Positions 1 to 5,991 of a stretch of DNA of 9,948 nucleotides are shown here, one piece after another. The notes under the pieces were generated by a model. It was not told where the DNA came from. It did not search any database and saw only the letters and a list, made by a program, of their open reading frames with translations. The position numbers and the translations under genes were made by a program. Position 1 is the first letter of the stretch. Each line of letters begins with the position of its first letter. Where the stretch lies: contig JAHEFN010000063.1 of NCBI GenBank assembly GCA_024640185.1, positions 1-9,948 of the forward strand, in the 5' to 3' direction. This DNA comes from Gemmatimonadota bacterium (GTDB lineage: Bacteria; Gemmatimonadota; Gemmatimonadetes; Gemmatimonadales; GWC2-71-9).

Positions 1-111
1 CACCCGTTCGCCACTAACCTCAGGAAGCAAGCTTCCATCGGTTCGTTCGACTTGCATGTGTTAAGCACGCCGCCAGCGTTCGTCCTGAGCCAGGATCAAA
101 CTCTCCAATGG
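1..111 (-). rRNA. rrs: 16S ribosomal RNA gene, 5' end (partial)
   Basis: Read on the minus strand, 104-94 is the universal AGAGTTTGATC at the start of bacterial 16S rRNA. It is followed by CTGGCTCAGGACGAACGC, then GGCGGCGTGC and ACATGCAAGTCGAACG, the conserved first hundred nucleotides used as the 27F primer region. By comparison with E. coli, where this motif begins at nucleotide 8, the mature 5' end should lie near position 111. That end is estimated and could be off by a few bases. The gene runs off the left edge, so only about 110 nt are present, including the variable helix-6 region near positions 20-45. Promoters, boxA and leader hairpins lie directly upstream, so this is an operon start and not a stray fragment. 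Confidence 0.97.
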
Positions 112-132
112 AGACTTCGATTGTGTAGCTCT

Positions 133-172
133 AAGACCGAACAACTGGTATTCAATTGTCCGGATTGGTCTT
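133..172 (-). other. Leader hairpin adjacent to 16S 5' end
   Basis: On the minus strand AAGACC(172-167), a 4-nt bulge (AATC, 166-163) and CGGACAA(162-156) can pair with TTGTTCGGTCTT (144-133), using one G-U pair and an 11-nt loop. This makes 13 base pairs ending about 22 nt before the expected 16S 5' end. The position fits a processing or folding element of the pre-rRNA. The pairing is read directly; the role is inferred. Confidence 0.5.
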
Positions 173-257
173 TCAGTTTTAAACCCTCCGCGTCTCCGCT
201 GAACCGGAGTCACGTCACAGGGTCCGCACTTGCCGACTTCTCCCAAAACATCACTTA

Positions 258-266
258 TCAAAGAGC
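258..266 (-). promoter_or_regulatory. rrn boxA antitermination element
   Basis: The minus strand reads GCTCTTTGA here (within CGCTCTTTGATAA, 267-255). This closely matches the bacterial rRNA boxA consensus TGCTCTTTA/GA bound by NusB-NusE(S10). It lies between the candidate promoters and the 16S gene, about 150 nt upstream of the mature end, as expected for Nus-dependent antitermination of the rRNA operon. No clear boxB was identified. Confidence 0.7.
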
Positions 267-309
267 GATACTGATTACGGTCGGCGACCAGTTTCGTCGC
301 CAGCCCCCA

Positions 310-338
310 ATATTACTACCCTCATGCTGACGGGTCAA
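310..338 (-). promoter_or_regulatory. Candidate proximal rrn promoter (P2)
   Basis: On the minus strand TTGACC (338-333, 5 of 6 matches to the -35 consensus) is separated by exactly 17 nt from TAATAT (315-310, 4 of 6 to the -10 consensus). The stretch after the -10 is TGGGGGC, a GC-rich discriminator of the kind that makes rRNA promoters sensitive to ppGpp. Predicted transcription start is about 304-303, just before the GGCGAC hairpin. It is the best sigma-70 match I see in this region. Confidence 0.6.
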
Positions 339-416
339 GGGCTGGATCAACCTCATTTGCAAACCGGGACCGCGACCGCCCCCAGCCCAGAAATGCCCGG
401 CTGGAGAGGGACCGCA

Positions 417-445
417 AGTCTAGACATCACAGCGAATTGGCGCAA
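417..445 (-). promoter_or_regulatory. Candidate distal rrn promoter (P1)
   Basis: Minus-strand TTGCGC (445-440), a 17-nt spacer, then TAGACT (422-417) form a second sigma-70-like promoter about 107 bp upstream of the proximal one. The -35 matches only in its TTG half, but spacing is ideal and the -10 fits TANNNT. The same TAGACT hexamer sits just before the GTG of the TonB-like gene (6929-6924). Tandem promoters are common before rRNA operons. Evidence is by consensus only. Confidence 0.4.
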
Positions 446-471
446 CCCCCACTGTCGATCTCATCCGGGGA

Positions 472-568
472 GTTGGGTCCGGCCACCCGAGAAAAGTGGG
501 GGGCGGTCCTGGCGCCAACTCCGCGGCGCCCTGACCACCCCCCATCCAGCCCTTGCCCGGGACCCAAC
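472..568. repeat. 9-bp inverted repeat flanking the terminator
   Basis: GTTGGGTCC at 472-480 is perfectly complementary to GGACCCAAC at 560-568, with 79 bp between. The terminator hairpin (497-544) sits inside this pair, so the transcript could close an outer stem around it. It may stabilise the 3' end of the hmgA mRNA or may be chance. The remaining bases in 446-590 show no gene. Confidence 0.45.
491..544 (-). terminator. Intrinsic terminator after hmgA
   Basis: The minus-strand transcript forms a long hairpin. Seven base pairs (544-538 with 503-497) are followed by one mismatch, 4 bp (536-533 with 508-505), a 2x2 internal loop, and 6 bp GGCGCC/GGCGCC (530-525 with 516-511), around an 8-nt loop. 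The total is 17 bp, nearly all G-C. The 3' arm is followed at once by CTTTTCTC (496-489), a short U-tract. It lies about 45 bp past the hmgA stop and before the rrn promoters, so it should stop read-through from the catabolic operon into the rRNA unit. Confidence 0.75.
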
Positions 569-589
569 AGGCGCTGGATCCTGCCCCGT

Positions 590-1780
590 CTAGCTGGTGG
601 GCGGCGCGAACCCCTCGCCCTGCTCCAGCCAGCTCCGGAAGTACCCCTCGTCCTCGAAGGCCATCGCCGGCTTGGCCACCTTGAGGGCCCGGAAGGAGTC
701 CATCATGACCGCCAGCTCCTCGGTGGCCTTGGCCCCGATGCTGGCCTCCATCTTCCCGGGATGCGGCCCATGGGGTAACCCGTCGGGGTGGTGCGTGATC
801 GAGCCGTACTCGATGCCCTTCCGCGACATGAACTCGCTCGAGGCGTAGAAGAGCACCTCGTCGGAGTCGACGTTGCTGTGGTTGTAGGGTGCCGGGATGG
901 CATCGGGGTGGAAATCGTAGGGCCGGGGACAGAAGGAGCAGATCACGAAGCCATCGCCCTGGAAGGTCTGGTGCACCGGGGGCGGCTGGTGGATCCGGCC
1001 GACGATCGGCTCGAAATCGTGGATATTGAAGGCCCAGGGATAGAAAAAGCCGTCCCAGCCCACCACGTCGAGCGGGTGGTGGTCGAGCACCAGCTCATTG
1101 ATGGCGTCGTATTGCTTGACGTAGATGGGGAATTCCCCCTTCTCGTCGTGGACCTCCAGCTCCAGGGGCCGCCGGATGTCGCGCTCCGAGAAGGGCGCCC
1201 CCTCGAGGAGCTGGCCGTACTCATTGCGATACCGGCTGGGGGTACGGACATGCCCCCGACTCTCCATCACCAGCAGCTTGAGCTGGCTCTTCCCCGTCTC
1301 GAAGCGCCAGCGATGGGTGATGTTCCGGTGGACCACCACGTAATCGCCACTGCGGAACGGCAGGCGGCCGAAGACCGACTCGAGGTGCCCCTCCCCCTCG
1401 GCGACGTACACCACCTCATCGGCCTGCGAGTTCCGCCAGAAGAACGGATCCTCCCGGTCGGGCTCCACGTACCACATCGAGATGTCGTCGTTGAAGAGCA
1501 TCGGCACCCGGTCCATCGTGGCGGACCCCCCCTTGGGGGCGCTGGCCGTCCGGAAGTGTCGGTGACGCAGCGAGGTCTCCTCATCGGCCACCAGGCGGAC
1601 GTCGGCCACCCGCCTGGCAGAGACGACCGTCGTGGGGGCGTGGGTGTGGTAGAGCAGCGACGAGGTGCCCACGAACCCCTCGTGCCCCATCAGCTCCTCG
1701 TTGTAGAGGCCGCCGTCGGGGCGCCGGAACACCGTATGCCGCTTGCGAGGCATCTCGCCGAGCGTGTGATAGATCGGCAT
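590..1780 (-). CDS. hmgA: Homogentisate 1,2-dioxygenase
   Basis: This cytoplasmic Fe(II) enzyme of 396 residues opens the ring of homogentisate with O2 to give 4-maleylacetoacetate, the central step of tyrosine catabolism. It has the cupin-type fold of the shorter bacterial HmgA family. The expected metal ligands are H301 and E308 in YNHSNVDSDEVLFY and H337 in GLPHGPHPG, the counterpart of the LPHGP motif of human HGD. An N-terminal cupin half with DEVVYVAEGEG (121-131) and a HxxxH segment (H151, H156) is also present. The ATG overlaps the HPPD stop by one base (TGATG), and a GGGGGA stretch lies 7 nt upstream, so the two dioxygenases are translationally coupled. The TAG stop is followed by a strong terminator, making this the last gene of the operon. 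Family and ligands are clear; substrate is supported by the HPPD neighbour. Confidence 0.93.
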   Translation of the reverse strand: MPIYHTLGEMPRKRHTVFRRPDGGLYNEELMGHEGFVGTSSLLYHTHAPTTVVSARRVADVRLVADEETSLRHRHFRTASAPKGGSATMDRVPMLFNDDISMWYVEPDREDPFFWRNSQADEVVYVAEGEGHLESVFGRLPFRSGDYVVVHRNITHRWRFETGKSQLKLLVMESRGHVRTPSRYRNEYGQLLEGAPFSERDIRRPLELEVHDEKGEFPIYVKQYDAINELVLDHHPLDVVGWDGFFYPWAFNIHDFEPIVGRIHQPPPVHQTFQGDGFVICSFCPRPYDFHPDAIPAPYNHSNVDSDEVLFYASSEFMSRKGIEYGSITHHPDGLPHGPHPGKMEASIGAKATEELAVMMDSFRALKVAKPAMAFEDEGYFRSWLEQGEGFAPPTS

Positions 1781-2907
1781 CAGAGGTTCCCCCGGCGGGC
1801 CTGTTCCCGCTCGATCGCCTCGAAAAGGGCCTTGAAGTTCCCGGCCCCGAAGCTCTTGGCCCCCTTGCGCTGGATGATCTCGTAGAAGAGCGTCGGCCGG
1901 TCCTGCACCGGCTTGGTGAAGATCTGCAGGAGGTAGCCCTCGTCATCGCGATCGACCAGGATGCCGAGCTCGCGGAGCGGCCCGAGGTCCTCATCGATGT
2001 CACCCACCCGGGAGTGCACGGCGTCGTAGTACGCACTCGGCACGGTCAGGAATTCGACCCCCCGAGAGCGGAGCTCACGCACCGTGCTGATGATGTCATT
2101 GGTGGCGATCGCCACGTGTTGCACACCCGGCCCGTGATAGAAGTCGAGATACTCATCGATCTGCGACTTCTTGCGGCCCTTGGCCGGTTCGTTGATCGGG
2201 AACTTGATCCGGCCGTTGCCGTTGCTCATCACCTTGGACATCAACGCCGAGTACTCGGTCGAGATGGCCTTGTCATCGAAGGTGAGGATGTTGGTGAAGC
2301 CGAGGACGTCCTCGTAGAACTTGACCCAGGTGTTCATCTTGCCGAGTTCCACGTTGCCGACACAGTGATCGACATACATCAGGCCGGTGCCGCGCGGCAC
2401 GAAGGGGGTGCTCACTGCCTCGTATCCGGGCCGGAACAGGCCGTGGTACCCCCGTCGTTCGACCAGCGAGTGGATCGTGTCCCCGTAGGTCCGAATGGCG
2501 GCGACCACCAGCTCGCCATCGGCATCGCTCGTCACGGTCGGCTCGCCGGCCGAGATCGCGCCGCGCTCGATCGCGGTGGCATAGGCCGCCCGGGCATCAT
2601 CGACCCAGAAGGCGATGTCGCGGACGCCGTCACCATGCCGTCGCACATGTTCGGCGATCTCACCGTCGGGACCGAGCGGTGAGGTGAGCACAAACCGCAG
2701 CTTGTCCTGGACCAGCAGGTAGGAGCAGCGATCGCGGATGCCGGTCTCGGGCCCCTGGTACCCCACCAGTTGGAAGCCGAAGGCGGCGCGATAGAACACC
2801 GCCGACTGCTTCGCATTGCCGACCCAGAACTCGACGTAGTCGGTTCCGTTGATCGGAAAGGCGTCGTGCGTCTCGGCAGTGGCGGACGTGGGAACGGTCG
2901 ATGTCAT
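1780..2907 (-). CDS. hpd: 4-Hydroxyphenylpyruvate dioxygenase
   Basis: This 375-residue non-haem Fe(II) dioxygenase converts 4-hydroxyphenylpyruvate to homogentisate with decarboxylation, side-chain migration and ring hydroxylation. It has two vicinal-oxygen-chelate halves: roughly 18-165 (starting PINGTDYVEFWVGNAKQ) and 175-350. The iron facial triad is H181 (YVDHCVGNV), H264 (GVQHVAIATND) and E343 (LFYEIIQRKG). The C-terminal signature GAGNFKALFEAIE, which closes over the active site, is intact. The start is set by GGAGGAG (2921-2915) ending 7 nt before the ATG at 2907; an in-frame upstream ATG at 2994 would add 29 low-complexity residues and has no comparable signal. It lies 102 bp after phhA and overlaps hmgA by one base. 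Length and motifs are normal for the family, so the assignment is firm. Confidence 0.96.
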   Translation of the reverse strand: MTSTVPTSATAETHDAFPINGTDYVEFWVGNAKQSAVFYRAAFGFQLVGYQGPETGIRDRCSYLLVQDKLRFVLTSPLGPDGEIAEHVRRHGDGVRDIAFWVDDARAAYATAIERGAISAGEPTVTSDADGELVVAAIRTYGDTIHSLVERRGYHGLFRPGYEAVSTPFVPRGTGLMYVDHCVGNVELGKMNTWVKFYEDVLGFTNILTFDDKAISTEYSALMSKVMSNGNGRIKFPINEPAKGRKKSQIDEYLDFYHGPGVQHVAIATNDIISTVRELRSRGVEFLTVPSAYYDAVHSRVGDIDEDLGPLRELGILVDRDDEGYLLQIFTKPVQDRPTLFYEIIQRKGAKSFGAGNFKALFEAIEREQARRGNL

Positions 2908-2914
2908 GCGGGAA

Positions 2915-2923
2915 CTCCTCCTT
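2915..2923 (-). promoter_or_regulatory. Ribosome binding site of hpd
   Basis: Minus-strand AAGGAGGAG (2923-2915) is a near-perfect anti-Shine-Dalgarno match with a 7-nt spacer (TTCCCGC) to the ATG at 2907. It decides the start codon in favour of the 375-residue protein and against the 404-residue in-frame extension to 2994. The 102-bp gap to phhA (2908-3009) holds this site, and I see no convincing promoter there. Confidence 0.85.
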
Positions 2924-3009
2924 CGGATGATCGGGGCTCGGGACGGGTCAACCTCCCCTGCCCCAACCCGGATCGGTGCGTCGGTGACCGGCACGGGCCT
3001 CGCGACGGC

Positions 3010-3939
3010 TCACGCCGGCGCCGCATCGAGAAAGCTCTGCAGGTCGGCCTCGGCGATGGCCGGCTCGCCCGGTGACACGTTGTCGAGGCGCCCCTCCCGG
3101 ACCCACTCGACCAATCGGCCGACTTCGGCAAAGAGGTGATCGAAGGAGTCGACAACGAAGAGAAGCGGCTGGTAGTGATCGATTTCGAAGTACTGGTTGA
3201 CCACCCACTCGAGCTGGAACGGCACCCGTTGCACCTCCGGCGACTCGAGCGAATGGGAGATCTCCCCGTAGGAGGAGAGCAACCCGCTGCCGTAGACCGA
3301 GAGGCCCCCGGGGCCGCTGCCCTTCATCAGGCCGAACTCGATCGTGAACCAGAAGAACCGCGCCATCGCCTTCATCACGCTGGTCAACCGGCGAATCCGT
3401 TCGTGCGGATCGGCAATCGACCCGGCACGCTCTGCGGCCGTGCGGGCACAGTCGCCGAAGAGCACCAGGGTGTCGGCAAAGGCGCGGTCGGTGTGCATCG
3501 GCACGTGACCGGCGATGTCGTGGAAGATGTCGGGCTCGGGGAGGTAATCGAGGACCGCCCCGTCGCGAATGGTGATCGTGGTCGGGAAGGCCCGATTGCG
3601 GAGGCAATCGAAGAACTTGTAGGAGGGGACGTAGCCGCTGACCGCCTTGGCGCGAAAGCCGGTCAGTGGTGCCATGAACTTGTTGACGTCCTCGAGCCGA
3701 GGGACCCGGGTGGGGTCGAGATGCAGCGTGGCGAGCCCCTCCTGGAACTTCGGATTGGCGTAGCGGTCCCACCGCTCGGTCATCCGGCTGTACAGGCGTG
3801 CCCACACCTCGTGGTTCGCCTCGGTGTACAGCTCATACGGCTGTGCGATGTAGAGCTGGCCGGCCGCCTGCGCCTGTTCGATGAAGGGCGACTTGGTGGT
3901 TGTCAGGCCAGCGGGGATGTCGGTCGATGTCGATGCCAT
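3010..3939 (-). CDS. phhA: Phenylalanine 4-monooxygenase
   Basis: This tetrahydrobiopterin-dependent aromatic amino acid hydroxylase turns phenylalanine into tyrosine in the cytoplasm. Numbered from the ATG at 3939 (309 residues), the Fe ligands are H140 and H145 in PDIFHDIAGHVPMHTD and E201 in RFFWFTIEFGL, the 2-His-1-Glu triad of the family. The upstream LTGFRAKAVSGYVPSYKFFD and FPTTITIR segments are also typical. It is somewhat longer than the about 250-300 residues of proteobacterial PhhA, with an extra N-terminus, and lacks a regulatory ACT domain. A second ATG at 3942 is possible but sits too close to the GGGAGGG ribosome site. It follows aacS by 36 bp and precedes hpd, giving the route Phe to Tyr to homogentisate. 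The pterin-recycling dehydratase (phhB) is not nearby. Tryptophan or tyrosine hydroxylase activity cannot be excluded from sequence, but context favours phenylalanine. Confidence 0.93.
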   Translation of the reverse strand: MASTSTDIPAGLTTTKSPFIEQAQAAGQLYIAQPYELYTEANHEVWARLYSRMTERWDRYANPKFQEGLATLHLDPTRVPRLEDVNKFMAPLTGFRAKAVSGYVPSYKFFDCLRNRAFPTTITIRDGAVLDYLPEPDIFHDIAGHVPMHTDRAFADTLVLFGDCARTAAERAGSIADPHERIRRLTSVMKAMARFFWFTIEFGLMKGSGPGGLSVYGSGLLSSYGEISHSLESPEVQRVPFQLEWVVNQYFEIDHYQPLLFVVDSFDHLFAEVGRLVEWVREGRLDNVSPGEPAIAEADLQSFLDAAPA

Positions 3940-3943
3940 CATG

Positions 3944-3950
3944 CCCTCCC
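3944..3950 (-). promoter_or_regulatory. Ribosome binding site of phhA
   Basis: Minus-strand GGGAGGG (3950-3944) lies before two adjacent ATG codons. Its GGAGG core is 2 nt from the first ATG (3942) and 5 nt from the second (3939). The second spacing is the workable one, so translation should begin at 3939 and the protein should start MASTST rather than MMASTST. Confidence 0.7.
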
Positions 3951-3975
3951 GAGTGGATCCCCAAACTTAATCCCG

Positions 3976-5991
3976 TCAGTCGCGCAGCTCGTCCATCGCC
4001 CGGAATTGCTCCAGTGCCTCCGGATTGGCCAGCGCGCCCACGTTGCGCACCTCCCGACCCTCGACCAGATCCCGGACCGCGATCTCACTCAGCTTCCCGC
4101 TGCGGGTCCGGGGCAGATCGCTGACCTCGAGGACCAGTCGCGGGACGTGATGGGGTGAGGCGCCGGTTCGCACCCTACGGCGGATCCGGTCGCGCAGGCC
4201 TTCATCGAGGGCCACCCCTGGACGGAGCCGGACGAAGAGCACCACCCGTACATCCCCCTCGGCCCCACCGGGGATCCGTTGGCCGATGACCAACGATTCC
4301 AGCACCTCGTCGATGGCCTCGACCTGGCGGTAGATCTCGGCAGTCCCGATCCGGACCCCGCCGGGGTTGAGGGTGGCATCAGAGCGCCCCGAGATCAGGA
4401 ACCCACCGGTGGCCGTCCGGGTTGCCCAGTCGCCCTGGCACCAGACGCCGGGAAACGCCTCGAAATAAGCGGCCCGGTAGCGCGCCCCATCGGCATCGCC
4501 CCAGAAGGCCACCGGCATCGACGGGAAGGCCACGCGGCAGATCAGCTCTCCCGGTTGATCGATCGGCTGGGGCTGGCCGTCTGCCCCGACCACGCCGACC
4601 GCCATGGCGAGGCCGGGGCCCTGGATCTCACCGCGGTGGACGGGCTGCAGCGGGTTGCCAAGCACAAAGCAGGAGACGATGTCGGTCCCGCCGGAGATAC
4701 TCGCCACCTGCACCCCGGAGCCGAGGGTGCGACCGACCCAGTCGTACGATTCTGCCGCCAGCGGCGACCCGGTACTGAGGATCGCCCGCAGTCGGCCGAG
4801 CTCGCGTCCCCCGCCCCGTGGCTCGAGTCCCAGCTTCTCGGCGAGGGCGAGGTACTTGGCGCTGGTGCCGAAGACCGCGACCTCCGCCTCATCGGCCAGC
4901 CGCCAGAGCAGATCCGGCTCGGCGGCCGGCATCGGGGCACCGTCGTAGAGCACGATCGGGTTGCCGCCGGCCAAGGCGGAGATCAGCCAGTTCCACATCA
5001 TCCAGCCGCAGGTCGTGAAGTAGAACAGCCGCTCGGCGTCGGCCAGGTCGACGTGCAGGCGGTGCTCCTTGAGGTGCTGCAGCAGGGTGCCACCGGCACC
5101 GTGCACCAGGCACTTCGGGAGCCCGGTGGTCCCGGACGAGTAGAGGATGTAGAGCGGATGGTCGAACGGCAGCCGCCGGTACGCCGGCACCGCATCCCCC
5201 GGGGTCGCCACCAGATCGTCCCAGTGGCTGAGCCGGGGGTCGTCGGGGGCGCCCTCGCCGAGGTGGTGGACCATCACCACGTGACGAAGGGAGGGAAGCC
5301 GGCGGCAGAGCTCGGCGGCGCGGCCGCTGCACTCGTGGTCGGTGCCGTTGTAGCGATACCCGTCGGCAAAGATCAGCACCACGGGTGCGGTCTGGCCGAA
5401 ACGATCGACGATGCCGTCGACCCCGAAGTCCGGCGAGCAGGAGGTCCAGATCGCCCCGATCGCCGCAGCGGCCAGCGCCGCGATGACGGCCTCGGGAATG
5501 TTGGGCAACCACCCGGCCACGCGGTCGCCAGGCTCGACCCCCATCGCCCGGAGTCCTCGAGCCACGGCGGCCACCCGACGGCGGAGTTCGTCGCGTGACA
5601 GCTCACCGACCGCGCCGCGCTCATCCCAGCGCACGATCGCCGCCGCCTCACCGCCATGCTGGAGGAGGTTCTCCGCGAAGTTGAGCCGGGCAGTGGGGAA
5701 CCAGCGCGACTCCCCGTCGCCTGGTGGTCGCATCTCGGCCCCATCGGGCAGGAACGAGCCATCGCCCCGCTCGCCGACGACGCCGAGCTCGGTCCAGATC
5801 GCCTCCCAGAAGGCCGCGGGCTGTTCCACCGACCAGCGGTGCAGTGCGGGAAACGCCTCGGCCCCCTCCACCGGCGGCAACAACACGCCCGCATCCCGCC
5901 GCCGCTGGTGGAAGCGGGCCATCGCCGACCGGCGGCGGCGAGCCGGGTCCGGCATCCAGCTGACCACCGCGCGGTCCGGCGCGTCGCTCAC
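3976..5991 (-). CDS. aacS: Acetoacetyl-CoA synthetase (acetoacetate--CoA ligase)
   Basis: This 671-residue ANL-superfamily adenylating enzyme activates acetoacetate with ATP and CoA to acetoacetyl-CoA. Visible motifs are the P-loop YSSGTTGLPK (284-293), the TTCGWMMWNW segment (326-335) characteristic of the acetoacetate branch, the GTD motif (435-437), the hinge and adenylate-binding SGRSDATLNPGGVRIGTAEIY (534-554), and the C-terminal catalytic lysine K633 in RTRSGKLSE. The N-terminal acetyl-CoA-synthetase-like domain is present (about 12-115). Start is GTG at 5991, overlapping the TGA of the TonB-like gene by 4 bases (GTGA), with GAGG 5 nt before it; an internal ATG at 5955 would cut off the conserved first tryptophan (W12). 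In this operon it most likely uses the acetoacetate released by fumarylacetoacetase at the end of tyrosine catabolism, feeding thiolase and acetyl-CoA. Confidence 0.93.
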   Translation of the reverse strand: MSDAPDRAVVSWMPDPARRRRSAMARFHQRRRDAGVLLPPVEGAEAFPALHRWSVEQPAAFWEAIWTELGVVGERGDGSFLPDGAEMRPPGDGESRWFPTARLNFAENLLQHGGEAAAIVRWDERGAVGELSRDELRRRVAAVARGLRAMGVEPGDRVAGWLPNIPEAVIAALAAAAIGAIWTSCSPDFGVDGIVDRFGQTAPVVLIFADGYRYNGTDHECSGRAAELCRRLPSLRHVVMVHHLGEGAPDDPRLSHWDDLVATPGDAVPAYRRLPFDHPLYILYSSGTTGLPKCLVHGAGGTLLQHLKEHRLHVDLADAERLFYFTTCGWMMWNWLISALAGGNPIVLYDGAPMPAAEPDLLWRLADEAEVAVFGTSAKYLALAEKLGLEPRGGGRELGRLRAILSTGSPLAAESYDWVGRTLGSGVQVASISGGTDIVSCFVLGNPLQPVHRGEIQGPGLAMAVGVVGADGQPQPIDQPGELICRVAFPSMPVAFWGDADGARYRAAYFEAFPGVWCQGDWATRTATGGFLISGRSDATLNPGGVRIGTAEIYRQVEAIDEVLESLVIGQRIPGGAEGDVRVVLFVRLRPGVALDEGLRDRIRRRVRTGASPHHVPRLVLEVSDLPRTRSGKLSEIAVRDLVEGREVRNVGALANPEALEQFRAMDELRD

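Larger units (their letters stand above)
112..304 (-). other. 16S rRNA precursor leader
   Basis: This is the roughly 190-nt transcribed leader between the proximal rrn promoter candidate and the 16S 5' end. It carries no credible gene. Visible parts, in transcription order: a 6-bp hairpin at the predicted 5' end of the transcript (GGCGAC/GTCGCC, 301-296 with 288-283), a boxA-like element (258-266), a 5-bp hairpin (CTCCG/CGGAG, arms 194-198 and 205-209), a TTTAAAAC AT-rich patch near 177-184, and a long hairpin next to the 16S start (133-172). This organisation is typical of rRNA leaders, which use boxA for antitermination and stem structures for RNase processing. The 3' partner of any 16S-flanking processing stem lies outside the window. 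Confidence 0.7.

Noticed and set aside
52..330. Small plus-strand open frame in the rRNA leader
   Set aside because: It covers the 16S 5' end, boxA and leader hairpins on the opposite strand, and the translation has no features. Not a gene.
546..577. CCAGC/GCTGG hairpin just past hmgA as a terminator
   Set aside because: It has mismatches, a large loop and no T-tract; the hairpin at 497-544 is far better.
788..1885. 365-codon plus-strand open frame antisense to hmgA
   Set aside because: It is a shadow frame of hmgA and the hpd 3' end, with no domain and no ribosome site.
2908..2994. N-terminal extension of HPPD to an upstream ATG
   Set aside because: The 29 extra residues have no family match, and the strong GGAGGAG site is placed for the ATG at 2907.
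4279..5598. 439-codon plus-strand open frame antisense to aacS
   Set aside because: The protein composition is low complexity (His, Arg, Gly, Asp), has no motif, and lies wholly inside the well-supported aacS gene. It is a codon-bias shadow.
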